From: Microcaldota archaeon
Lineage (GTDB): Archaea > Micrarchaeota > Micrarchaeia > Micrarchaeales > Micrarchaeaceae
Length of the DNA: 64,000 nucleotides
Assembly: GCA_021799475.1 (NCBI GenBank)
Contig: JAJZAJ010000002.1
Location: 146,855 to 210,854 of the forward strand
Direction: 5' to 3'
In this document: positions 36,790-46,307 of the stretch, piece after piece
Position numbering within the stretch: position 1 is the stretch's first letter
Layout of the letters: every line of letters starts with the position of its first letter
Notes under the pieces: generated by a model
The model's input: only the letters and a program-made list of their open reading frames with translations
What the model was told of the DNA's origin: nothing
The model's database searches: none
Translations under genes and position numbers: made by a program

Positions 36790-38292
36790 CTACGACTTCG
36801 ATATTATCCTTGTAATGAGCACATCGTCAAGGCTAAGGCTTTTCAGGAAAGAGGCAATTGTGCTGTTTGATACGCTGTTGCCCTTTAGCTGTGCTATGAA
36901 ATCCATCATCTTCATGTACCTGCCTTGTGACTCCATCTTCTTGAACAGCTCGTCAATGCCCTCTGCAGGGATATTGAACTCTATAAACCTGCTTTTCAGC
37001 TCTTCCTTCTCGAACTGGAAATCTTTCTGGACCACTCCTGCGGCTAGCTCGCTCTGCATCAGCACATCCGTCATGTCTATAGTGTATACATATAGAGGCT
37101 CTTCCCCGTGTATTTTTTCCAGCACAAATGTTTCCGGGAACTTTATCGCGGTTTGGAACGCCATCTCTACGGCTGCCTGACCTACACCGAACTTGCTTAT
37201 CTCGCTTCTTATGAAATCAGAGAAATTCAGCGACCCCTGCAGGTAGTTCATAAACTTCTCGAATTTTATTCTTAGCATGAAGTTCGTTCCTACATTTGAA
37301 AATATCGCTTCGTTTATGTCTGTCGGATTTTGTGACGCAACTATAAGCCCAAACTGGTATTTCCTTCCCTCCCTGACTATTGTTATCGCATCGCTCTTGT
37401 CATCGCTGGCGACTTTCCATGCTTCGTCCAGGACGACGAAAGTCTTGAGCCCTTTTGTCTCCTGGAATCCTTCAGCGCGCATCCTTTCCTTCAGCGTCTG
37501 CAGGATGAACAGCGCAGCCAGTCCCCTGAATTCTTCGCTTGGAAGCCCGGACAGGTCTATCGATACCAGACCGGATTCCGCAAGCTTCCCCAGGTCTATG
37601 CTGCTCTTTCTTGCAAAATAATCCTGGCCTTCCCTCGCAAACTGGCGGAGCCTGTATATAGTGTTCTCCAGTTCCGCCGGGTATTCGTAAGTTCCATCTT
37701 GCAGTTTTTCTTCAAGAAGGTTTATAACATCCTTTAGGGTCGGCGCATCCTTTCCCTCCGGCGCTTTTTCCGATATGATGAATCCGAAATTCACGTATGC
37801 CTGCTCAATGGCCTCCTGCGTCAGCCTTCTCTGCTCCGGATATGCCCCGATATCGGTCAGAATATCCAAGGAGTTTATTATCTGCTTCGCCCTGTCAAGC
37901 GGCTTCATGCCGGACAAATCCATTATGTTCAGGTAGTCGCCCTTCGCCAGCGATACGACTATGCCTCCGCTCTGCTTTACCCATGGCCTATACTCTCCCG
38001 CCCAGTCTATTATTATGGCGTTTGTGCCCCAGACATAGCTTGCGCGTATCAGAAGCGTTTTGACGAAATAGCTTTTTCCTGCGCCGGTTATTCCTACCAC
38101 TGCTATATGCGGATTCGTTAGGTTTGCGAATGTCCATGTGAACGGAACCTTGAAGACCTTCGTAGTCCCGACAAAAAGAGATTCGGTAGGGCTGTTTAAC
38201 AGCACCTCTGCCGGAGGTTCTGGCGGCCTCGAGAGGAAAGCTCTCTTCGCTATTTCATTGCTAAGTATGTGTTGGAGCCGCAGCATCGTCAT
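36790..38292 (-). CDS. VirB4/HerA-like ATPase, cluster 2
   Basis: NPHIAVVGITGAGKSYFVKTLLIR, IIDWAGEY, TFVVLDEAWKVASDD, REGRKYQFGLIVASQNPTDI. Confidence 0.88.
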   Translation of the reverse strand: MTMLRLQHILSNEIAKRAFLSRPPEPPAEVLLNSPTESLFVGTTKVFKVPFTWTFANLTNPHIAVVGITGAGKSYFVKTLLIRASYVWGTNAIIIDWAGEYRPWVKQSGGIVVSLAKGDYLNIMDLSGMKPLDRAKQIINSLDILTDIGAYPEQRRLTQEAIEQAYVNFGFIISEKAPEGKDAPTLKDVINLLEEKLQDGTYEYPAELENTIYRLRQFAREGQDYFARKSSIDLGKLAESGLVSIDLSGLPSEEFRGLAALFILQTLKERMRAEGFQETKGLKTFVVLDEAWKVASDDKSDAITIVREGRKYQFGLIVASQNPTDINEAIFSNVGTNFMLRIKFEKFMNYLQGSLNFSDFIRSEISKFGVGQAAVEMAFQTAIKFPETFVLEKIHGEEPLYVYTIDMTDVLMQSELAAGVVQKDFQFEKEELKSRFIEFNIPAEGIDELFKKMESQGRYMKMMDFIAQLKGNSVSNSTIASFLKSLSLDDVLITRIISKS

Positions 38293-38300
38293 ATTCTCAT

Positions 38301-38358
38301 CTTCTTATTTTGCACTTCTTATTTTACATTTCTTATTGTTGCATTTCTTATTGTTGCA
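38301..38358. repeat. Four-unit 14-15 bp tandem repeat
   Basis: CTTCTTATTTTGCA / CTTCTTATTTTACA / TTTCTTATTGTTGCA / TTTCTTATTGTTGCA. Confidence 0.85.
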
Positions 38359-38443
38359 TTCTTGTTTTTATTCTCTTTTCTCCCCTGCCTTTATTTTTTT
38401 CTTCCATCTTCTATTTTTCCTCTCATCGCTATATCCTTTCGCA

Positions 38444-39280
38444 TTACGTTTGCCTGTCGAAGTTGGTTGCGGCCTCCTCGTATGTCGTCGGCAGGCCGAA
38501 ATTGAATTTAAATAATGTGTAAAGCTCCCTTCCGACTATCCTCAGCAGCTGCACGTCGAGCGAACTTAGCGCTATCTGCAGCTGCTTTATCTGCGCGCTG
38601 AGCGCGTCGAGCGCCGCCTTTTCGCTTACCCCTACAGCAGTGGTCTCCACATACATCAGCGTCGCTATAGGTTTCTCGTCCTGTGATATCCTGTCGATCC
38701 TTGCCTGGATGACGCTTATCTTCCTCTGTATCTCTGCTATAACCGACTCGTTTATGTTAGTGTTCTGCATCGAACGGGATAGCTGGAATTCTTGGTATGC
38801 TCTTTTGCCGTCTAAATCGTCCCTTACGCGCTGCACGTCGAGGCCTGAAGATATGACGTGGAACTTGAAGGGAAAGTTTATGCTCATCAGCGCCCTTTCC
38901 CATGATTCTGTTGCCGATACCTGTTTCTCGTCCTCATTTTCCTGCACCCTTTCCGCCTTAAAGACAAAAGAGAACAGGTTTGCGGTAATGAAACCGGTTG
39001 CATAATAGAGCCCATTGACATTCTTTACTATCGCCTCCTGCCCCTTGGTTATCTTGTAATTCGGATATGGCTGGAAGGTTATGCCAAATAGCCCCGTTAT
39101 AGCCGGGAATAAGACGAAATCTGCAAAATTTATCACAAGTGTCAAGCCTATGCCGATGAATGCGAGAATCAGGGCTATGTAAGTATATATCCCGCCTCCG
39201 AAGCTTCCTACGTTTGCTATTATAAGAACGTAGACGATTGCCGCAAATGTCAGGTATATTATTGCTTCTTCATCCATCAT
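38444..39280 (-). CDS. Membrane protein with hydrophobic N-terminus and coiled-coil-like cytoplasmic domain (PrgI/VirB3-like position)
   Basis: TMs in the first ~75 aa, then helical charged region; directly upstream of the VirB4-like ATPase gene. Confidence 0.55.
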   Translation of the reverse strand: MMDEEAIIYLTFAAIVYVLIIANVGSFGGGIYTYIALILAFIGIGLTLVINFADFVLFPAITGLFGITFQPYPNYKITKGQEAIVKNVNGLYYATGFITANLFSFVFKAERVQENEDEKQVSATESWERALMSINFPFKFHVISSGLDVQRVRDDLDGKRAYQEFQLSRSMQNTNINESVIAEIQRKISVIQARIDRISQDEKPIATLMYVETTAVGVSEKAALDALSAQIKQLQIALSSLDVQLLRIVGRELYTLFKFNFGLPTTYEEAATNFDRQT

Positions 39281-40110
39281 ATCACCTGCTCCCGCACATT
39301 CCTTGCAATCTGTTCGCTTATCGTAGAATACGGTATCAGGAACTCGGGTTCTACGAATTTCAATATAGCATCTCCGGTAACTATGCTTGGAGCAACTCCG
39401 AATATCGACGCGGTTCCGGATATCAGCTCCCTGGCGCGCTGCTGCGCTGCGCTTATCGCTTCGTATTCCTTTACCCCTTTGGCAGAAACGCTGGCGTATA
39501 TCATCAGTTCGAGCGATGTCGCGGCGCCGACATTATCGAGCATGTTGTGCCACATGTTGAGCTGCCCGCGCACTCTCTCAAGTTCATTTTGCGGGGCGTT
39601 GCCTGCTATGAGCTCGCTCTCGCGGTGTTCTGCGGAGCTTATCGTATCCCTAAGGTTCTGTATGTAGAGGTCTTTGTTCATCACATACAGCAGGCTGGTA
39701 AATCTTGCCGGCTCTTTGCTTGTTCCGACAAGCCGGCTGACCTGCTTGGTAAACTCAAGTTTTTCCTCGCGCGTCATTTCCGTGCCTGACCTGTACAATG
39801 GGATCTTAACGTAAACAGTAGCGGTAAACTCATCGTTCTCCTTGTGCAGTATAGCATCAGACGAGCCCGATAGCCAATATGCGTCCTCGTTGTTCAGCAC
39901 AACATGCCTTTTTCTCTGCGTGATCAGCGGCATCATTATGTATGTGTAAAACCTTGATGAGAATGCAAGCACATCGAAGAATACGACTAGCAAAAGCAGC
40001 AGGATCTTATAAGGAGGGGCTAAAGCGGAATTTGAAAAGGATATGTCTACGATAAGCAGGAATATCGATATCCCTAACAGCCCCAAAAACACGAATATCT
40101 TCTTGTCCAT
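39277..40110 (-). CDS. Paralog-like two-TM plus cytoplasmic domain protein, cluster 2
   Basis: MDKKIFVFLGLLGISIFLLIVDI...ILLLLLVVFFDVLAFSS then soluble domain; 4-bp overlap with next gene. Confidence 0.55.
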   Translation of the reverse strand: MDKKIFVFLGLLGISIFLLIVDISFSNSALAPPYKILLLLLVVFFDVLAFSSRFYTYIMMPLITQRKRHVVLNNEDAYWLSGSSDAILHKENDEFTATVYVKIPLYRSGTEMTREEKLEFTKQVSRLVGTSKEPARFTSLLYVMNKDLYIQNLRDTISSAEHRESELIAGNAPQNELERVRGQLNMWHNMLDNVGAATSLELMIYASVSAKGVKEYEAISAAQQRARELISGTASIFGVAPSIVTGDAILKFVEPEFLIPYSTISEQIARNVREQVI

Positions 40111-40216
40111 GCCATCCCCTTCTGGTTTTCCACGCAAGACACAACGAGAAAACCATCAATAACACTCTAATAATAAACGGGAGAGTTTAAGAACGCTGTG
40201 GTATATCTGTCACTGT

Positions 40217-41272
40217 TTAGATGAAGCCCCTTATTCTGCCGCCTATGCTGGTTGACTGCCCTATGAAGCCAGATACCTGTGTTATGAAGGTATAGGTCAG
40301 TGCAATGATAAGAGGAGGGTAGAAAAGGATTATCAGCCAGAAGTTCGATATGTAGCTGTTTAACTGCTGCAGCTGCGCAGGCAGCGTACCGGATGGAAGG
40401 CATGCGACGGTGCATGTCTGCTCGAATGCGAAGGCGAATAGCGTCGGCATGACCAGGTATAGCGCTATGCCTGTGGCAATCAGCGCCGCGCCGAAACCCC
40501 TTGTTGGAAATATCGCGCGGAAGACTACGCCGGCAGCAACAAGCACTGGGCCGACTACAGAGAAGAACTGCATAAGGTAGTACTCCGACCACAGTATATA
40601 TATGCCGTCAATCAGGAAACTCGCTATCGTGGATACGGGCAGTACAACAAAGGCGTACAGAGGCAGGGCAAGCCCTATATTTGCCAGATTGAACGTCTTG
40701 TCATATGCTTTGATTACCTGCACGCCTCCGGCGAATTGCGGCGGTTTGTCTATCATGACCTGCTGTGTTATATGGTAGGTGTTCCAGAGATAACCGCCCT
40801 GCACTACGAGCGTCGTGCTGTCAAACAGGTTGGAAAATACCGTAGAAGCCTGGTTTATAGTCGTTGTTATTCCCGTGCATGCAAGGGTGTACGGATCAGG
40901 CACATTCAGCACCGATGGGATTATCACAAGCATCGAATAGGCTATGTAAAGGAAGAACGCGACTATGAGTGCGCTCGCAAACGCCTCGTAGAGTTCGCCG
41001 ATGCCGAAGTTTCTCAGCTTGTCGCTCTTCAGCATTATGCCGACGATAAAGAAAAGTGCTGCTATTGCAAATGCAGCAAGCACCGCGACCAGCATCACTG
41101 GCAGGTCGGCATTGTAAGCGCTCGTTATGCTGGAGAATGTAATCTGGCACTGTGAAGGCGTGCCTTGCGCAGATGCGATTCCCGATATTTGAATCAGCAT
41201 AAGCGCTGCTGCGAAGATAAGCGTTGCCTTGCGCGCCACACCTGAAATTTTTCCGTTATCGTGCATTTCCAA
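40217..41272 (-). CDS. VirB6-like polytopic membrane protein, cluster 2 (copy 1)
   Basis: Signal peptide; GVVFRAIFPTRGFGAALIATGIALYLVMP. Confidence 0.7.
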   Translation of the reverse strand: MEMHDNGKISGVARKATLIFAAALMLIQISGIASAQGTPSQCQITFSSITSAYNADLPVMLVAVLAAFAIAALFFIVGIMLKSDKLRNFGIGELYEAFASALIVAFFLYIAYSMLVIIPSVLNVPDPYTLACTGITTTINQASTVFSNLFDSTTLVVQGGYLWNTYHITQQVMIDKPPQFAGGVQVIKAYDKTFNLANIGLALPLYAFVVLPVSTIASFLIDGIYILWSEYYLMQFFSVVGPVLVAAGVVFRAIFPTRGFGAALIATGIALYLVMPTLFAFAFEQTCTVACLPSGTLPAQLQQLNSYISNFWLIILFYPPLIIALTYTFITQVSGFIGQSTSIGGRIRGFI

Positions 41273-41290
41273 TCACATTATGCTAATAGC

Positions 41291-42373
41291 TCATATGCTG
41301 AAGAAAAACGTGAAATCTATTTTCTCCCCTATCGCCTTGGAGAAGTCCAGTATGAATGTCTCAACCAATGTAAAGTTCAGGAAAGGTATGAAAGTAAGCC
41401 CTGCGCCCAGCATCGCAAGCTGCCCCACCCATGCGCCGCCCGTGAATCCCTGGTAGGTTATCAGGCCGGCGAAGGAGCTTATCAATGATGCTGTCAGCGA
41501 GACGGTGCACCCGCCGAGCCCGGATGCCGTGCACCCAAGCTGCACCAGCTGCGTGTCTATATACCCGTAAGTCAGGCTGACCGCAAGAGGAAATACAAAC
41601 CCGAGACCGAGACCTATCGCTATCATTGTTCCGCCAAAGCTCCTTGAGAATCCAAACGACCTGGCGATCAGCCCTAGGGTAAGGAAGAATGCGATCCACA
41701 TCAGAGATCCCGCAAGGATAACGAGCTGTACCTGGTTTAGCAAAACCGTCACTATTATCGCGGAAAACGTAAAGCCCAGCATGGTTTCGGCGCCTACGGG
41801 GAATATGCTTGGCAGCGCCAGCCCTCCGCCCGCATCAAGATTGGTTGCTGCTGCCCTGGTAGGGGAGAAATTGACGTTTATCCCGGAAGTCATCCCGAGG
41901 AATGTTGCGACATTGAAAACTGAATAGAATGCTCCGAGAGCGTTTGCATTGAATATTGCAAGGTCGCAGGTAGCCAGCTGATATAAGTCTGAGGCAGTGC
42001 CGCAGCCGTAGCCTCCAGGCGGCAAACCTACCGAGCCGAAAGGCCCTGATGGGGATATGAAGAACAATGTTGCAAAAACAAGGAACAGTATTAGCATGAA
42101 ACCGGACAGCATCGCTTCGTATATCTGCACCCTTGCCCAATTGCGCGCCGCTGTGCTGTTTATCGTTCCGCTAAGACCGTAGACTATGGCAGCCACAATA
42201 AACACACCGAGTATACCGAGCACTGCAAGATAAAAGAGGCCGCCGGCAGGGAGGAGCGGAAGCCCTGATACAGGAGCGGAGAGGATTGCGGCGCTTAGCA
42301 TGCTCATTATGCCTTGGCTGTGTGCACCGAAAATGCCGAGCATCGCAATTGTCATATCTGACATGTTTATCAC
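41291..42373 (-). CDS. VirB6-like polytopic membrane protein, cluster 2 (copy 2)
   Basis: GLIARSFGFSRSFGGTMIAIGLGLGFVFP. Confidence 0.7.
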   Translation of the reverse strand: MINMSDMTIAMLGIFGAHSQGIMSMLSAAILSAPVSGLPLLPAGGLFYLAVLGILGVFIVAAIVYGLSGTINSTAARNWARVQIYEAMLSGFMLILFLVFATLFFISPSGPFGSVGLPPGGYGCGTASDLYQLATCDLAIFNANALGAFYSVFNVATFLGMTSGINVNFSPTRAAATNLDAGGGLALPSIFPVGAETMLGFTFSAIIVTVLLNQVQLVILAGSLMWIAFFLTLGLIARSFGFSRSFGGTMIAIGLGLGFVFPLAVSLTYGYIDTQLVQLGCTASGLGGCTVSLTASLISSFAGLITYQGFTGGAWVGQLAMLGAGLTFIPFLNFTLVETFILDFSKAIGEKIDFTFFFSI

Positions 42374-43494
42374 ACTAGTTTTTTAAGGACGTTCTTTGAT
42401 GAGAGGCTTGGGCTTCCCAGGAAATCTCCCATCGTCTCTGTAAAGTCATAGGATATCATGAAGGAGAGGACGGCTGCCATTATAAGATAGAAGGACTGCC
42501 CTATAACAATTGTTATGAAGTCATAAGTCTGGTTCATTATCTGTATCGCCCCCTGGGAGAAGAAGCTTGTCAGGCTATTTACATCACCGGCTCCGATGTC
42601 AAATCCGCTCGATACAGAGCTTATAGGTATGCCTGGGTTCGGCTGCACCGCGGATACGGATATTAGCATATAGACAAGCAGAGGGAACATTATATAGAAG
42701 CCGATGAACAGGCCGAGGAATGCTCCTCCTGCCGCACGCGTCCACGGGAAAGACCTTAGTATTATGCCGACAAACAGGAATATCGGGAAGAGAACATAGA
42801 AGATCCCTATTATCGCCGCTAGCACAAACAGCACGCTGAACACGGCTCCTGTAATCGTGACCATTGTTCCAATAAGCGAATATGATATAAGGGAAAGTCC
42901 GCTAAGGGGCACTACATTGCTCAACCCCCAGTACGTAGTCATGAAATGGAAGTTCAGGCTCGACATGAAAGCTATAGTCTGCTGTGATATCATTAGCCCC
43001 CAGAGCTGTGACAGTATATTCGTGCCTGCGGTGGAAAGATTATTGCAATCGGAATAGAATATGCCGCTGTTCAGTCCGCCGTTTATGTTGCCTAACGAAA
43101 ACAGGTTGTTGGATGCGATGCCGTTGATGAGATAGAAGGAGCCGAGGAAAACAAGCACTACTATTACCGTAACGGCTATCTCCCCGATTTCGGTCTTTGA
43201 GAAGCGGAGCAGCTTGTCTATTCTGAAGGCATATCCGAAGAGATAAAGGATAGACACTACGCCTATCATTATCAGTATTATCACTATGCTTGCCAGCAGT
43301 ATTCCCTGGAATCCGGCACTGCCGCTGCCGAGTATCGGCGGCAGGTTCGGGCTCGTTATCAGGCTATCGCAGAAGCTGTTGGCTGCAGAAGCGTTAAGCG
43401 CGAAGGCGAGGATGACAAGGGAGAGCAGCGCGGTTTTCGCTGCCTGCGGCAGAATGTGCGAAGCGCCATCCTTCCTTAAGTTCTTTTCATTCAT
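42370..43494 (-). CDS. VirB6-like polytopic membrane protein, cluster 2 (copy 3)
   Basis: GIILRSFPWTRAAGGAFLGLFIGFYIMFP; likely start MNEKNLRKDG within ORF 42370..43563. Confidence 0.7.
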   Translation of the reverse strand: MNEKNLRKDGASHILPQAAKTALLSLVILAFALNASAANSFCDSLITSPNLPPILGSGSAGFQGILLASIVIILIMIGVVSILYLFGYAFRIDKLLRFSKTEIGEIAVTVIVVLVFLGSFYLINGIASNNLFSLGNINGGLNSGIFYSDCNNLSTAGTNILSQLWGLMISQQTIAFMSSLNFHFMTTYWGLSNVVPLSGLSLISYSLIGTMVTITGAVFSVLFVLAAIIGIFYVLFPIFLFVGIILRSFPWTRAAGGAFLGLFIGFYIMFPLLVYMLISVSAVQPNPGIPISSVSSGFDIGAGDVNSLTSFFSQGAIQIMNQTYDFITIVIGQSFYLIMAAVLSFMISYDFTETMGDFLGSPSLSSKNVLKKLV

Positions 43495-43519
43495 CGTATC
43501 ACATATTCGCATATCATGT

Positions 43520-44893
43520 TTAGAACAGTTTCGAGAGCCCGGCAAGGTCGGTATCACCGCCAAGCATTCCGGAGAGCGCCCTTATCGCGGTAAATGCTAT
43601 TATCAGGTTCAGTATAGGCAGGAAGAACCCTGTAACTCCTATCGCGCCATAGGCATTGAACAGGCCGAGGACTGTGCCGAGGGCCTGTGGTGGAGTGCAG
43701 GTGAAAGGTATGAATGAGTTTGGAGTGTATATGAACAGAGAGTTTAGCGGCCCGCCAGGCTCAACCACGCCTCCGGAGAATATAGTGTATATCTGTGATA
43801 CGATCGGTCCGCCGGTCGCAAGATACCCTATGTCAAGGCTTTCTTCGCCCAGCAGCCCTGCCCCGGGCCAGCAGCCCTGCGACATTGCTATCGACTGAGC
43901 GCTTGGCTGGTTGAACAGGTCTGCGCCGGAATTCTGTACAGACACATATTCCATAGCAAACAGAGTTGGATATACCAATACCGCTACCACGGCTATGGCG
44001 ATCAGCAGGCCTCCGAGCCTCCTTGTGAATGGAGTGCCTCTTAGCGCTATCCCTAAAAAGAGAAGCACAGGCCATATGTACAGCAGTATCGATGAAGTCA
44101 TCATCTCTGCTATGAATATCCCGAGAGCTGTCGACATCAGGGTCGCAAGAGTACCCAGCGAGCCCGATAGCATATCATATCCATCATATGGGTAGCTTGA
44201 GAGCTGTATGTAAAAGGTATAATTTATGTTTGTGACTCTCGGCGTGCACGGCGATTTTCCTACTGAAGTTAACCCTCCAGGCGCTATTATTTTGAAAGGC
44301 GAAGCTAGAGGATTGGATTTCGACTGGTACATCTGCCCGCAGTAGCCTATCGTGGGCTGGAGTTTTGTCAGGAACCGCATGTACGAATCTACCAGATAGA
44401 CGGAATTCAGGTTCAATGCGGTAGCGTATGCAGTATATCCCGTTATAACTGTGCTTGCGGCTAATGGATAATCGACTTGCGAGGTGACGCCGCTCTGCTG
44501 CGGGTTGCTGACCAGCTGGCAGGTGTTGAAAGGAGTGGAGAGCAGGGCACCTATCGCAAGAAGGCTGCTTTGCCCCTGCAGGGCGGAGCACGCGGCGGAT
44601 ATTGACTGTGTGCTGAATGGCCCCGTTCCGGTAAACGACTGCGTGAACACGGTAGCCGCTATGTATATGACACCGACGACCAGCAGCACCAGTATAGCTG
44701 TGCCTACGAACTGGTACAGCTCCCCTATGGCAGACTGCTTGACTGATGAATTGCTTATTATGACTCCTATCAGGTACCACAATACCACTATGACGAAATC
44801 AAGGAGCAGAGCAGCCAGGATCAACGGCATCAGCTGTGACTGCGCAGAGCCGAAAGTAGTCTGTAGCATCAGATTTGTCATCAATTGTGTCAC
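43520..44893 (-). CDS. VirB6-like polytopic membrane protein, cluster 2 (copy 4)
   Basis: GIALRGTPFTRRLGGLLIAIAVVAVLVYP. Confidence 0.7.
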   Translation of the reverse strand: MTQLMTNLMLQTTFGSAQSQLMPLILAALLLDFVIVVLWYLIGVIISNSSVKQSAIGELYQFVGTAILVLLVVGVIYIAATVFTQSFTGTGPFSTQSISAACSALQGQSSLLAIGALLSTPFNTCQLVSNPQQSGVTSQVDYPLAASTVITGYTAYATALNLNSVYLVDSYMRFLTKLQPTIGYCGQMYQSKSNPLASPFKIIAPGGLTSVGKSPCTPRVTNINYTFYIQLSSYPYDGYDMLSGSLGTLATLMSTALGIFIAEMMTSSILLYIWPVLLFLGIALRGTPFTRRLGGLLIAIAVVAVLVYPTLFAMEYVSVQNSGADLFNQPSAQSIAMSQGCWPGAGLLGEESLDIGYLATGGPIVSQIYTIFSGGVVEPGGPLNSLFIYTPNSFIPFTCTPPQALGTVLGLFNAYGAIGVTGFFLPILNLIIAFTAIRALSGMLGGDTDLAGLSKLF

Positions 44894-45110
44894 ATTCGCA
44901 CCATAGCAATATTTTATCCCATATTCCTGTCCATTACCTTCCTAATCGTTCGTGTCATCCGTCATAAATTTTCTATCTTTGTTATCTTTCTAACTTTGTT
45001 TCTGTCTTTGTCCCTTTCGTTATTTTTATTGTTCCTGTCATTATTTCTTTCCTGTTGCCTTTTTCTGTTATCTGTTTTTATCATTTTTTCCCCATTTCTT
45101 GTTATTCTTT

Positions 45111-46304
45111 TCATAAGCCGCTCCAGAAGCTTCCCGCTCCTTCGATGCCGCTGCTCAGCACCTTTGCGAGGTTCATCGCGAATGAAAGAGTTATCGCGAA
45201 ATCCAGGGTCGACATCATGAACGCTACGAACATGAACACTGCTGTCTGGCCAATCGCGCCATCCATGTCATCCACTGCTGATTGAGGATACAATGTCTTC
45301 AGCAGATCCGAGCTCACGCCCCCGCTGAATACCTGGCCGGGATCCGGAGTGCTGATTCCGAAGAATGTCTGCGAAAGCCCGGGCACTTCCATCTGACCGG
45401 CAGATACTATTGGGCCTATATGGCATGCCGATACGGTGCCTGCGGTGCCGGATACGCACAAGAGCGAGTCCGCATACACTGCAGACGGGTTGCATGTGCC
45501 GGGAACTGCTCCGGTAGTGCATTGCGTGAATGTCCAGTTTATCGCATAAGAATCGAATGCTATTGTAAGAGGGAATACTATGTATCCGGCTATCGCGAGC
45601 GCGAGGACGCCGTTTGCCGCATTCCTGAGGTTTGCCCCGCCGAAAGGCAGCACGCGCATTATGAGCGCGACGGGCAGGATTATAGTGAATGCGCTTGCCT
45701 GCACAAGCACCAGCAGAAGATACTGTATGTATATCAGCGCTGCGGCTACCATCACTATAGGAGCCATGACGTCTATGTATATTCCGCTCAGTATTCCGTA
45801 TGCTATGGAAAGGTCGTAGCCCAACGGGAATGAAACTGATAGTGTTGAGCCTACCTGTGCCGCGGTAGGAAGCCATGCACCTATGAAGTCAGCAAACCTG
45901 CTCCAGATTCCGGCAACTACGGCAGTGGCGAAATGCTGCGCATACAGGTTCGTCAGCAGGCCTATCCCTCCGTTGCCCACAAGGCTTACTAAGTAGCCTT
46001 CAGCAAAAGTTATAGGATCCTGACCTGGGGAACTGAGCCCTGACGTTATCTGGCACGCTATTCCTGAAGCCGCCACCAGTATTATGATTATAACTATAGA
46101 GACTACTGTTATTATCATTTCACTCTTAAGCATCCCGGTCAGCTTTGATGACGTGGTACGGGGCAGGAACTGGTTTAGTATGTAGACGAGCGCTATCGCG
46201 GCTAAGCTTATCAGTATTACAACCAGGCTCGCCGGAAGCCAGTTGTTCACGTATGTTGAAGGACCGTAAAGCGCGCAAGCATTCAATATCGACATGTTCA
46301 ACAC
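45111..46304 (-). CDS. VirB6-like polytopic membrane protein, cluster 2 (copy 5)
   Basis: ALIMRVLPFGGANLRNAANGVLALAIAGYIVFP. Confidence 0.65.
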   Translation of the reverse strand: MLNMSILNACALYGPSTYVNNWLPASLVVILISLAAIALVYILNQFLPRTTSSKLTGMLKSEMIITVVSIVIIIILVAASGIACQITSGLSSPGQDPITFAEGYLVSLVGNGGIGLLTNLYAQHFATAVVAGIWSRFADFIGAWLPTAAQVGSTLSVSFPLGYDLSIAYGILSGIYIDVMAPIVMVAAALIYIQYLLLVLVQASAFTIILPVALIMRVLPFGGANLRNAANGVLALAIAGYIVFPLTIAFDSYAINWTFTQCTTGAVPGTCNPSAVYADSLLCVSGTAGTVSACHIGPIVSAGQMEVPGLSQTFFGISTPDPGQVFSGGVSSDLLKTLYPQSAVDDMDGAIGQTAVFMFVAFMMSTLDFAITLSFAMNLAKVLSSGIEGAGSFWSGL

Positions 46305-46307
46305 GGT

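Noticed and set aside
43911-45876. Several long ORFs on both strands (44184..44780, 45268..45876, 45282..45833)
   Set aside because: Alternate frames of the GC-rich VirB6-like genes; Arg/His/Cys-rich, no start-site or motif support.
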